Shown one piece after another: positions 26,687 to 34,384 of a DNA stretch of 64,000 nucleotides. The position numbers and the translations under genes were made by a program. Positions within the stretch are counted from its first letter, which is position 1. Each line of letters starts with the position of its first letter. This DNA comes from Paenibacillus gyeongsangnamensis. GTDB lineage: Bacteria; Bacillota; Bacilli; Paenibacillales; NBRC-103111. The stretch covers positions 1-64,000 of the forward strand of contig NZ_JAQAGZ010000017.1 in assembly GCF_027533625.1 (NCBI RefSeq), in the 5' to 3' direction. Under the pieces are notes generated by a model, which was not told the DNA's origin, did no database searches, and saw only the letters and a program-made list of their open reading frames with translations.

Positions 26687-27444
26687 CCTCTTCGATACTC
26701 GCTTGGCGTCATGCCGAATTCCCTTTTGAACTGCTTAGAAAAATGCTTATCATCCCAATAGCCTACCCTATGAGCAATTTCGGAAACATGAAGGTCCGGA
26801 TTTTCCATTAACAGCTTTCTTGCTGCTTCCAGGCGGATCTCCGTTACATATTGGACATAGCCCTTCCCCGTTTCTTGCTTGAAAATTCGGCTTAAATAAG
26901 ACGGATTAAAGCCCGTTTGGTCGGATATGACGGATATCGATAAATCGTTCATATATTTCCTCTTGGCCTGATCCATCATCATCCTAACAATTTGACAGCC
27001 GCTGCGCAGATCATCTTCTTTTGGCTCCTCTTCCGCCGGCAGCCTATTCGAACGTTCCGACGCATGCTCTCTTTCCAATTTCCTGGACAGCTTTACCAGC
27101 AAATGGGAGATCTCCTCACGATCCACCGGTTTTAACAAGTAATCATAGACGCCGTAACGGATGGCTTTTTGGGCATAATCAAACTCATGATGCCCCGATA
27201 TGATCACCACCGGCTGCTCATGACCCGCTTCGCGCATCCTGCGGAGCATTTCGAGTCCATCCATCCCGGGCATGCAAATATCGGCAAGCACAACGTCGAC
27301 TTCGTTATCATGGAGCGACGCGAGCCCCTCCAAGCCGTTTTCGGCCGTTCGCACGACATCAAATCCGGTATTTGTTTTTTGAATGATTTTAGTCATCCCT
27401 TCGCACATCCAGGCTTCATCATCCACAACCAATACGCTGTACAT
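26683..27444 (-). CDS. response regulator with AraC-type output (YesN-like, short)
   Basis: A 253-residue regulator: receiver domain (MYSVLVVDDEAWMCEG; phospho-acceptor Asp in VVLADICMPGMDG near 54; Lys in DYLLKPVDREE near 105), a short linker and two C-terminal AraC helix-turn-helix motifs (ISVISDQTGFNPSYLSRIF and VSEIAHRVGYWDDKHFSKQF). It lacks the long middle domain of its paralogue at 6940. It starts ten bases after the stop of the kinase gene, with GGGGGG before the ATG. The paired GTAARAA sites found in the two promoters of this locus are its likely targets. Confidence 0.93.
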   Translation of the reverse strand: MYSVLVVDDEAWMCEGMTKIIQKTNTGFDVVRTAENGLEGLASLHDNEVDVVLADICMPGMDGLEMLRRMREAGHEQPVVIISGHHEFDYAQKAIRYGVYDYLLKPVDREEISHLLVKLSRKLEREHASERSNRLPAEEEPKEDDLRSGCQIVRMMMDQAKRKYMNDLSISVISDQTGFNPSYLSRIFKQETGKGYVQYVTEIRLEAARKLLMENPDLHVSEIAHRVGYWDDKHFSKQFKREFGMTPSEYRRG

Positions 27445-27454
27445 AACGTCCCCC

Positions 27455-29272
27455 CTATGAATGCCATTCGAGCGGAATGCTGATTTCTACAACGGTGCCT
27501 TGGTCTTTCTTACTGCTCAGACGAAGGATTCCTTGTCCGGCATAGTGCATATGAAGCCGCTGGCGAACATTAAGCAATCCGATATGCTCCGTTATTCGGG
27601 CTTCGGGAGCCCCAATTTGTATCAACTGCTCGGAGAGCTCGGCCCGTCGTTGCTCAGCTATGCCTACCCCATCGTCGGCAATACGGATGATCAAGGTTTC
27701 ACCACTGGCATAAATATCAATACAAATGTTTCCCCTTCCGAGCTTCGGAGTAAGCCCGTGGTTCACGCAATTTTCCACGATCGGCTGCACCGTCAGCTTA
27801 ACAACCCGGGCCTTCAGCAGATCGTCCGGCACGTTCAAATGGTATTGTATCCTTTCCCGAAAACGCATGCCGATAATCTTGATATAGGAATTCACATGAT
27901 CCAGTTCATCGGATAATGAAGCAAAGTGGTTCGGGCTAATGCTGTATTTGAACATTTTGGCCAAGCAGCCGCTGATCACCGATATTTCTTCCACTTCATT
28001 GACTTCTCCGATACAGGTGATCGTATTTAACGTATTGTAAAGAAAATGCGGATTAATTTGGGCCTGCAGCGCCTTCAGCTCCGCCTCCCGATGGAGCATG
28101 TCTAATCGGTATTCCCTAAGCTTCGACAAGTATATTTCCTCGCGCATGTTTTCCAGCTCGCTTACCATCCGGTTGAATCTTCTTCCGAGACGCCCGATCT
28201 CATCTCCGCTCCCCACTTCAACCTTCGTGGTGAAATTTCCGCTTTCGACCTGCAGCATGTTATCTTCGAGCAGCTTCAGGGGCCTTGTAATGGCCCTCGA
28301 TAAGAAAATCGACATAAAAGCAATCAACACCGCCGCAAGAGCGATAATCACATACAGCATGAACCGCACATTCTGGATGCCTTCGGCCATTTCGTCAAAA
28401 GGCACGACCCCTACAATCTTCCAGCCGGTAGAAGGAGAAGTATAAAAGCTGACCATTGTCTTGACTCCCTCATAAGGGATAATCAGATGGCCGCTATCCT
28501 GCTGTTTGAGTCCTTCGGCAAAGCGCGGCAATCGAATGAGGCCTTCGGGAAACTTGCCGGTGGGACTGACTTTTCGGCCGTCCGGTGTCATGAGGAATAC
28601 ATAGCCGGTTTTTCCTAACTGAATATTTTCGCTCATAAAAGAAATCACATCGGGATTGAAATTGATGAGCAGTGTCCCCCGGTCTTGATTTCGGTTTACA
28701 TCGAAGATTCGGCCTGCAAAACTCACAACCGGCTGTCTATCCAAATAATCCTGCTCCCGAACCGGATACAATCGAAAGTTTTTGTTACTCAAAATATCCT
28801 TGTACCATCCTTGGGATTGAAAATCGTAAGCCGGCTTCACTAGCCGGTTCTCCGTATTGGCATACACCATAAGGCCGTGGTCGTTAATGATATAAATACC
28901 TTCCAAATAGCTGCGCAAGCTGGCGATTGCCCATAGAAGCTTACGAATGTCCCCAAAGGTTTGAATGGTGAACAGGTCGTCATTCTGCTCTTTCAAGTCC
29001 ATAAAATTGATTGTCGCTTCCCCGAACCTTACCATATTGGCCATTCGTTCCGTTTCCTGAATAAAGGAGCCTAAACGGCTGTCGACCTGCTTCAAAATTT
29101 CCAAGGTATTTGCACCAAGCTCTTGCTCCAGCGCATTGGAAGCGCTTTTATGAAAAGCAAGCACAGAGATCAGCAAAGGAATCAAGCTTATCATGCAAAA
29201 GACAAGAAATAACTTTTTGACCACACTGGCATTTTGCAGCGTTTGAAGTACCCGTTCCTTAACGGCTAGCAT
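27455..29272 (-). CDS. sensor histidine kinase (YesM-like)
   Basis: A 605-residue membrane kinase: membrane helix near 20-40, extracellular dCache-type sensor (including DRQPVVSFAGRIFD and GKTGYVFLMTPDG), second helix near 305-325, HAMP domain, the His_kinase motif AQINPHFLYNTLNTITC (His near 415) and an ATPase domain with QPIVENCVNHG and DDGVGI. It likely senses an extracellular sugar at the membrane and signals to the regulator encoded ten bases downstream. It lies 18 bp after the permease gene, so uptake and sensing genes share one transcript. Confidence 0.92.
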   Translation of the reverse strand: MLAVKERVLQTLQNASVVKKLFLVFCMISLIPLLISVLAFHKSASNALEQELGANTLEILKQVDSRLGSFIQETERMANMVRFGEATINFMDLKEQNDDLFTIQTFGDIRKLLWAIASLRSYLEGIYIINDHGLMVYANTENRLVKPAYDFQSQGWYKDILSNKNFRLYPVREQDYLDRQPVVSFAGRIFDVNRNQDRGTLLINFNPDVISFMSENIQLGKTGYVFLMTPDGRKVSPTGKFPEGLIRLPRFAEGLKQQDSGHLIIPYEGVKTMVSFYTSPSTGWKIVGVVPFDEMAEGIQNVRFMLYVIIALAAVLIAFMSIFLSRAITRPLKLLEDNMLQVESGNFTTKVEVGSGDEIGRLGRRFNRMVSELENMREEIYLSKLREYRLDMLHREAELKALQAQINPHFLYNTLNTITCIGEVNEVEEISVISGCLAKMFKYSISPNHFASLSDELDHVNSYIKIIGMRFRERIQYHLNVPDDLLKARVVKLTVQPIVENCVNHGLTPKLGRGNICIDIYASGETLIIRIADDGVGIAEQRRAELSEQLIQIGAPEARITEHIGLLNVRQRLHMHYAGQGILRLSSKKDQGTVVEISIPLEWHS

Positions 29273-29290
29273 AGGGGGACACCCGTTAAC

Positions 29291-30133
29291 CTAACCCTTG
29301 ACCGACCCTGCAATCCCTTCCACAAAATAACGCTGAAACAAGAGGAAAACAACAATAATAGGGAGCAAAGATATGCTGGCGGCCGCTGCCATTCCCGTAT
29401 AATCAATGCTGTACTCACCGACGAATTGATACATCCCCACTCCCAACGTTCGCAGTTTTTCTTTACCTAAGGTAAATACTAACGGAATGAGGAAGGAATT
29501 CCAAGTCCACATAAACTGCATGATGGCGGTTGTCGCAATAATCGGCTTAGACAGCGGCAGCATGATTTGAACAAAGGTGCGGAAAAAACCGCAGCCGTCC
29601 ATTTCCGCCGATTCCTCCAGCTCGTTGGGTAATCCCCGGAAATGCGTCATAAAAAGCAAAATAAAGAGTACATGGGCACCGCCGGATTCGGCCAGAATCA
29701 CCCCGAGAAGCGTATTATTGAGACCCATGGCGTTAATTAGTGAATATACCGGGATAATCGTAAAGCCTTTTGGCATGAACATGGTTGCCGTTACGGCCGA
29801 GACGAACAGAATACGCCCTTTGAATCGGTAGCGGCCCAGTGCGTACCCGGTCAAGGAGCAAAGTAGGATAACCAGAGTAACCGTAGCCAAGGTGATGGTA
29901 ACCGTATTTGTAAAATATGTAGAAAAATTGGCCGTCTCCCAGGCCCGGACGTAGTTCGCGAACTGCGGCTTGTTCGGAAGCAATGTTAATCCACCCGTCA
30001 AATATTCCGAATTGGTCTTGAGCGATGAAGCGACCATCCAAATAAACGGATAGATCCAGACGATCCCTACGCCGATCAGAATGATATGCAGGAGCACTTT
30101 GGGCAGTCCGTGTTTGATTCGCCTTTGAAGCAT
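29291..30133 (-). CDS. carbohydrate ABC transporter permease (MalG/YtcP type)
   Basis: A 280-residue permease with six predicted membrane helices. The EAA loop ELEESAEMDGCGFFRTFVQI is near 190-210, and the C-terminus ends in IAGSVKG like MalG-type proteins. It is the second permease of the sulfated-sugar importer, 22 bp after the first. GAGGAGGG precedes the ATG. The importer lacks its own ATPase gene. Confidence 0.93.
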   Translation of the reverse strand: MLQRRIKHGLPKVLLHIILIGVGIVWIYPFIWMVASSLKTNSEYLTGGLTLLPNKPQFANYVRAWETANFSTYFTNTVTITLATVTLVILLCSLTGYALGRYRFKGRILFVSAVTATMFMPKGFTIIPVYSLINAMGLNNTLLGVILAESGGAHVLFILLFMTHFRGLPNELEESAEMDGCGFFRTFVQIMLPLSKPIIATTAIMQFMWTWNSFLIPLVFTLGKEKLRTLGVGMYQFVGEYSIDYTGMAAAASISLLPIIVVFLLFQRYFVEGIAGSVKG

Positions 30134-30155
30134 AGATTTTCCCTCCTCATCAAGA

Positions 30156-31145
30156 TCAGTGTCCCTGCGTGGACTTCCCTCCGGTCATCTTCACCAGAGC
30201 GCCAAGAATAAGCGATATAACCAGTACCGCAATGCCGTAAAAAATCCCCGCGGCCGATGCGAAGCCGACACGTGCTTCCCCCGCGCTGGAAAAGGCATAG
30301 CGGTAAATATACAGGTCCACCATATCTGTCGCGAAGGCGGGCCCCCCTTCCGTCATCGCTTTTACCAGGTCAAAAACGTGAAGTGCATTAACGGCCGACA
30401 GCAGCAGAATCACACTGCCTACCGGCATTAGCAATGGCACGGTAATATAACGGAATTGCTGCAGCGTATTAGCGCCATCCACTCTCGCCGCCTCGTAAAT
30501 TTCTTTGGGTAATGACTGCAATCCGGCTAACCAGTAGATCATGTTCATACCGAAGCTTTTCCATATCCCCACAATGATAACGATTAACAGAGCTGTATCG
30601 ATAGAACCGATCCAATCTACGGGCTTTTCAATTAAACCCAGCTTCAGCAGAACTTCATTGACCAAGCCTTTGTAGGCGCCGAAAATAAAGCGCATGACGA
30701 GTCCTACAACAGCCGTCGTCGTGACCACCGGCAAGAAGTAAATAGCCCGGTAAGCCGCAGAACCCTTCAACCAATGGGCATTTAAGATAATCGCAAGCAC
30801 AAGGGCCAGCGGCACCTGTACGGCGACTAACGAGACCATGAAAATAAAATTGTTTTTAAACGCGTTCCAAAACACCGGATCATAGATCGTTTCAACAAAG
30901 TTATCGAATCCGATAAATCCCTCCAGCGGCCCATACCCGTTCCAACGGAAAAAGCTGTAAACGTAACTCATCACGATCGGATATAAAGTAAATACCAAAA
31001 ACATGATGAGCTGCGGCGTAATAAACGCATAACACCATAGCGTCTTTCGATTCCGATGACTGCTGATGGACCGCGTGGTCCGCACAGTATTCATACGCCC
31101 AGGTAGGGCGTTTGACTCATGGCTGAGCTTCGTCGAATGATTCAA
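30156..31145 (-). CDS. carbohydrate ABC transporter permease (MalF/UgpA type)
   Basis: A 329-residue membrane protein with a long polar N-terminus (about 35 residues) before the first helix, six membrane helices in all, and the EAA loop IYEAARVDGANTLQQFRYIT near 230-250. It starts with TTG at 31145, supported by AGGAGGTGA six bases upstream. It is the first gene of the permease - permease - kinase - regulator transcript, driven by the module at 31175-31239. Its pair is the permease at 29291 and its binding protein is encoded at 25008. Confidence 0.92.
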   Translation of the reverse strand: MNHSTKLSHESNALPGRMNTVRTTRSISSHRNRKTLWCYAFITPQLIMFLVFTLYPIVMSYVYSFFRWNGYGPLEGFIGFDNFVETIYDPVFWNAFKNNFIFMVSLVAVQVPLALVLAIILNAHWLKGSAAYRAIYFLPVVTTTAVVGLVMRFIFGAYKGLVNEVLLKLGLIEKPVDWIGSIDTALLIVIIVGIWKSFGMNMIYWLAGLQSLPKEIYEAARVDGANTLQQFRYITVPLLMPVGSVILLLSAVNALHVFDLVKAMTEGGPAFATDMVDLYIYRYAFSSAGEARVGFASAAGIFYGIAVLVISLILGALVKMTGGKSTQGH

Positions 31146-31174
31146 GCCTCGTCACCTCCTCTAGTAATAGCTTA

Positions 31175-31239
31175 ATTGTAATCGCTATCAAACCAATCTG
31201 TAAGAATCACGTTTTTACAATGAGGTGTGTTTTTCTTAC
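31175..31239 (-). promoter_or_regulatory. promoter module with cre site and GTAARAA direct repeats (permease operon)
   Basis: On the minus strand: GTAAG (31235-31239) and GTAAA (31214-31218) half-sites 21 bp apart, a -35-like TTACAG (31198-31203), a 17-bp spacer and -10 TACAAT (31175-31180). The cre, written on the plus strand as TGTAATCGCTATCA (31177-31190), overlaps the -10. Both half-site order and distance to the -10 equal those at 26622-26686, about 4.5 kb away, so the two promoters of the locus are almost certainly co-regulated. Confidence 0.75.
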
Positions 31240-31259
31240 TTTTTAAAGCATAAGGAAGA

Positions 31260-31296
31260 CCTCTATCTAAGAAGCTCGAAACTTCATCGATAGAGG
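31260..31296 (-). terminator. hairpin, probable old terminator
   Basis: CCTCTATC and GATAGAGG are separated by 21 bases. On the minus strand the hairpin is followed by TCTTCCTT. It lies just downstream of the isomerase-tail pseudogene and probably was that gene's terminator. Confidence 0.5.
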
Positions 31297-31332
31297 CCTT
31301 GGAAATATCCTGTTGATTAAGCGAGGCAATGA

Positions 31333-31491
31333 CTACAAACTGAATTGTGTTCTCAAATAGTTCCTGCTAAGGATTGCACTTTCAGTAGGCTCTTGGTCTG
31401 TATTGTCTTGCTCAACCGTCCACCAGGGCAGCTTCAACTCCAAAACACGCTGTAAAATCGGTTTCAAAGGAACCCATGCGAGATCAGTAGC
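31333..31491 (-). pseudogene. C-terminal remnant of a sugar phosphate isomerase/epimerase
   Basis: A minus-strand stretch of about 52 codons, with a stop on each side, reads DLAWVPLKPILQRVLEL followed by a WWTVEQDNTDQEPTES segment. This matches the C-terminal end of the TIM-barrel sugar isomerases; the intact gene at 52448-53218 has YAVEQDVCPGNPMDS at the same place. The first three quarters of the gene are absent. The upstream boundary lies next to an IS-end repeat, so an insertion or deletion event removed the rest. It is non-functional. Confidence 0.75.
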
Positions 31492-31517
31492 TTAGCCCAG
31501 TATTTCTAATATCGGTC

Positions 31518-31583
31518 AGATGAACTCATAAAACAAAAAAGCCGCTATTTATGCGGCAATAAATGTGATTATGTTCTTGTCAC
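31518..31583. mobile_element. IS-end remnant carrying a terminator hairpin
   Basis: Read on the minus strand, GTGACAAGAACATAATC is followed by CATTTATTGCCGCATAAATA, GCGGC and a T-run. The same order occurs at 52246-52314: TGACAAGAACATTATC, CATT and a GCCGCAT..ATGCGGC hairpin with a T-run. It therefore belongs to a repeat family in this genome, most likely the end of an insertion sequence. The multiple TGACAAGAAC copies at the second site recall the multi-repeat ends of IS21-type elements, but I cannot confirm the family. It interrupts the DsrE-like gene. Confidence 0.6.
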
Positions 31584-31691
31584 TTTCACCTCGTGACCGG
31601 CTTCATTCAATTCTTGAGCATACAACAAAGCATGAAGCGCTCTTCCAGCTTCCGATTCAGAAGCGTGAACGAAAATTGCAAATTTTTTCAT
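31569..31691 (-). pseudogene. DsrE-like protein, truncated by an IS end
   Basis: A 40-codon frame begins MKKFAIFVHASESEAGRAL and continues to NEAGHEVKV, the first beta-alpha-beta unit of DsrE/DsrF-like proteins. It then runs into TRT-stop, where the last codons come from the IS-end repeat (TGACAAGAACATAA). Its GGGAGG ribosome binding site is intact, so a short peptide could still be made. The normal family length is about 110 residues, so two thirds are missing. It follows the HAD gene on the same strand with a 21-bp gap. Confidence 0.65.
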
Positions 31692-31712
31692 GATAATTCC
31701 TCCCTGGTATGA

Positions 31713-32378
31713 TTATTTGAGAAAATCTAAAATCCCATGTAAATCTGATATAATTATATCTGGGGCCTGTCCCAGTTCGTCCATTTTTTGATGCCCGCGA
31801 TTTATCCATGCAACATGGAATCCAAAGCTTTTTGCCCCAGCTGCATCCCATGGATTCGAAGACACAAACAATACTTCTTCCCGACTCACTTTTAGTTGTT
31901 CTAAAACAACGGTATAGGCTTTAGGATCCGGTTTATAGGTTTTAACGGAATCAGAGGTTAACACACCATCCAGCATACCAGTTAAACCTCTATACTCGAT
32001 TAGCGGTCTTACCATCTCCTGATTGCCGTTCGTGAAGATCACTTTCTTGATATTCTTTAGATTTTGAAGCACTTCAGCAACTTCAGAATAAATGCTGAGT
32101 TTTAAATATTCATCCATAAGCTGCGCTTGTTTATCTTCATCTAAAGAAACATCAAGTGTTCGACAAGCTTGCATAAGTGCATCTATTGTCACTTGATGGA
32201 AATTGCTATATCGGCCCATTAATGACCGCAGCCAAGTATATTCCAGTTGCTTGCTGCGCCAAATACGGCTAAGCTCCTCACCTTTATCCGGAAATAATTC
32301 GCTGCACTTCTTTGAAATGGAATGTACATCGAAAAGCGTACCATAAGCATCAAATACGATGGCCTGTATCTTTGGCAT
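31713..32378 (-). CDS. HAD hydrolase, (S)-2-haloacid dehalogenase type
   Basis: A 221-residue cytoplasmic hydrolase. Motif I is VFDAYGTLFDV (nucleophile Asp10), motif II is KVIFTNGNQEM, the Lys is in SVKTYKPDPKAY and motif III is LFVSSNPWDAAGA. The DAYGTLFDV form and SSNPWD segment are the signature of haloacid dehalogenase type II, which removes halide from 2-haloalkanoic acids through an aspartyl ester; some members act on phospho-substrates. The start at ATG 32378 has AGGAGGTGA eight bases upstream; the GTG at 32390 falls inside that site. It was once followed by an intact DsrE-like gene. Confidence 0.9.
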   Translation of the reverse strand: MPKIQAIVFDAYGTLFDVHSISKKCSELFPDKGEELSRIWRSKQLEYTWLRSLMGRYSNFHQVTIDALMQACRTLDVSLDEDKQAQLMDEYLKLSIYSEVAEVLQNLKNIKKVIFTNGNQEMVRPLIEYRGLTGMLDGVLTSDSVKTYKPDPKAYTVVLEQLKVSREEVLFVSSNPWDAAGAKSFGFHVAWINRGHQKMDELGQAPDIIISDLHGILDFLK

Positions 32379-32565
32379 TGATGATTTCACCTCCTTGCTA
32401 TACCCACAATGAGATAGTAACGCTAATTTTTATTATGTTCTGTGAGATAAATTACAAAACGGTTTAACCCCACTCTTATCTAAACCATCGAATATATATT
32501 TTCATTAATCTCGGGATCCAACCTTCAAACAAGTTTTTTCTCCAATATTGATCCGCCGCGCGTTA

Positions 32566-32585
32566 AGAGACCGGCGCCGGTCTCT
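32566..32585. terminator. 20-bp perfect palindrome, probable terminator
   Basis: AGAGACCGGCGCCGGTCTCT is a perfect palindrome. It lies about 70 bp downstream of the MBL-fold gene's stop on the minus strand. No U-run follows, so termination is likely but not certain. Confidence 0.5.
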
Positions 32586-32653
32586 ATAATATTTAAAGTA
32601 ACGTATTCGCTACCACATTTCCTCTGAAGTATTATTCGCGTTTTTCACTCCGC

Positions 32654-33517
32654 TTATCGCCCTCTCATCTCGTTGACCAGCCGTTGCATCGCCTTTTTCA
32701 TGTCCGAAGGCAGCAGCTTCACCCGTTCCCCGTGTCCGGGAAGCACCCATTCGAACGTTTCGGCGGCAAGCCGTTCCATGGAAAGCCCCTGCTCTTCCCA
32801 GGAATACCAGCAGTAATCGTCGAACGCCTCCAGGGCCCCTCGGTGCCGTTCCCATGCCAAGTGATCACCCGTGAACAGAAACCGTTCCCGATACAGCAGC
32901 ACCATCGAGCCACGTGTGTGGCCAGGAACGACGACGATTTTCATTTCGTTATCCCACCGCACATCCTCGAACCCCTCGATCACATGCTCCGCATCGGGCT
33001 GCGCCGCCCTCTCGATCGCATGGATGATGCGCTTCGCGCCGAACCGCTCCGCATACAACTTTGCATCCGCCACATCGTCTCGGTGTGTGAGGAAAATTGT
33101 ATCGATGCCGCCCATTTCCTCGAATCGTCGAACCAAGGAGGGCACGAAGCGCGGCGCATCGACAAGCCAATTGCCGTTCGGCCGTACGATAAAATACGAG
33201 CTTCCGCCGAACGATTTGGGTGACGTATATCCGCAATAATGGACATCGTCCTCCAACAGCAGCGGAAAGTCGGCCATCGCCTCGGCGATGCCGCCCTTCT
33301 CCTCGCTCACGATAGCCGCTGTCGGACAAGCGAGCAAGGCATGCAGTGCCTGCTTCCGCTCCGGCCCTGTTTCCGGCTGGCGGGCGACGGCGGAGGATCC
33401 TTTGGCTTCGGTGAATACCGTCGGTGCGAGCTGGCGGCACGTATCGCAATCGATGCAGGCGGACGTGACGTACAGCGCTCCGGGTGCGTTCGTATCCAAT
33501 CGGCGATGCGAGCTCAT
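32654..33517 (-). CDS. ferredoxin - MBL-fold metallohydrolase fusion
   Basis: A 287-residue protein with two parts. Residues 1-70 form a single [4Fe-4S]-type ferredoxin domain (ACIDCDTCRQLAP plus a later LLACPTAAI). Residues 80-287 form a metallo-beta-lactamase fold (FLTHRDDVADAKLY, VVPGHTRGSM, FTGDHLAW and VLPGHGERV). In FLTHRDDVAD the usual HxHxDH is reduced to THRDDVAD, as in several MBL proteins linked to ferredoxins. The start at 33517 has GGAGG eight bases upstream; the open frame runs 24 codons further without a site. Redox control of a hydrolase or oxidoreductase is suggested by the fusion. The gene is more GC-rich than its neighbours, so transfer is possible. Confidence 0.85.
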   Translation of the reverse strand: MSSHRRLDTNAPGALYVTSACIDCDTCRQLAPTVFTEAKGSSAVARQPETGPERKQALHALLACPTAAIVSEEKGGIAEAMADFPLLLEDDVHYCGYTSPKSFGGSSYFIVRPNGNWLVDAPRFVPSLVRRFEEMGGIDTIFLTHRDDVADAKLYAERFGAKRIIHAIERAAQPDAEHVIEGFEDVRWDNEMKIVVVPGHTRGSMVLLYRERFLFTGDHLAWERHRGALEAFDDYCWYSWEEQGLSMERLAAETFEWVLPGHGERVKLLPSDMKKAMQRLVNEMRGR

Positions 33518-33690
33518 ACGATTAACCTCCGTCTCGTATAAAAATAATTTCCCTTTTTCCTTACAATACCATGCCCCCCGACTTTTCATCTACTTGCTTG
33601 TCGCGCGACGTCTGGCTAATACCCATTAATATCGATTTGGGGTATATTTTATTCTTTTAGGAGTTAAAGCTTTTAATAAATCATTAAAAA

Positions 33691-33731
33691 ATCCTGCATA
33701 ACGAACCACTCGTAAGGTTGTCTCGCAGGAT
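33691..33731 (-). terminator. terminator after the DUF3846-like gene
   Basis: ATCCTGC and GCAGGAT arms, with partly paired inner bases, are followed on the minus strand by TTTTTTAA. It lies about 20 bp after the stop at 33753. Confidence 0.7.
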
Positions 33732-33752
33732 CGAAATCATGTTTAAAGACTT

Positions 33753-34061
33753 CTATTTGACATTTACATGTTGATTTTGAATGTAGGTTTTCATTACAAA
33801 CGCATAATCGTCCGCATCTAAACCAAGATTATTCCCATTTTGATCTGTTTTGCTAATGACAAAATTCCCTTTAACGATTCCCCTTGCAAAATACGGATTC
33901 GCGGGTAAATCCAGTACGTTACCTTCATGATTACAGTATAAGATATAGTTATGCTCTAATTGGACACATTGAACAGACCCGCCAACTAGCTCGTTTAATT
34001 CATTAGGCATTTGTTGAAATGACGCTCCTTCCCCAGGACGAGCGACCAGCACCTTTGTCAT
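33753..34061 (-). CDS. DUF3846-like small protein
   Basis: A 102-residue soluble protein. The segments ELNELVGGSVQCVQLEHNYI, LYCNHEGNVLDLPANPYF and IVKGNFVISKTD, ending in a GLDADDYAFVM tail, resemble DUF3846, a family of unknown function often found near mobile or phage-like genes. Its ATG overlaps the stop of the upstream 69-residue gene by four bases, so the two are co-translated. A terminator follows. No function can be stated. Confidence 0.65.
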   Translation of the reverse strand: MTKVLVARPGEGASFQQMPNELNELVGGSVQCVQLEHNYILYCNHEGNVLDLPANPYFARGIVKGNFVISKTDQNGNNLGLDADDYAFVMKTYIQNQHVNVK

Positions 34062-34267
34062 ATGTCACCACTCGTTTCACTGCTTAAATTCTCGCCGTCA
34101 TTGTCTATTTCTCCATTGAGCTGCTTGGCATATTCGCGTATCAAATCGAAATTCTTATTGTTGTACGGCTGCATTTCATTTTCAGGTCTTTTATTAATAA
34201 ATACGTTATTATTCTCATTCTGCATCCTGCCCACCCCTTCTGAGTATAGGATTTCCCTTGTCGACAT
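34058..34267 (-). CDS. small hydrophilic protein of unknown function
   Basis: A 69-residue, Asn- and Glu-rich hydrophilic protein (MSTREILYSEG...RPENEMQPYNNKNFD). I do not recognise it. The start at 34267 has AAAGG six bases upstream; the frame can also start at 34282 or at 34225. It overlaps the following DUF3846-like gene by four bases, which argues that it is really translated. It is divergent from the CotS-like gene at 34385. Confidence 0.5.
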   Translation of the reverse strand: MSTREILYSEGVGRMQNENNNVFINKRPENEMQPYNNKNFDLIREYAKQLNGEIDNDGENLSSETSGDI

Positions 34268-34384
34268 TATTATCCTTTCCATACAGGAACCATGTCGTTA
34301 GTCCAAGCATTGCTGCCTCTTTCGAATAAAATAATTATTACCTTATTTATATGAGCCAACAAGCTTATCAAAGGAAGTGCGAGG

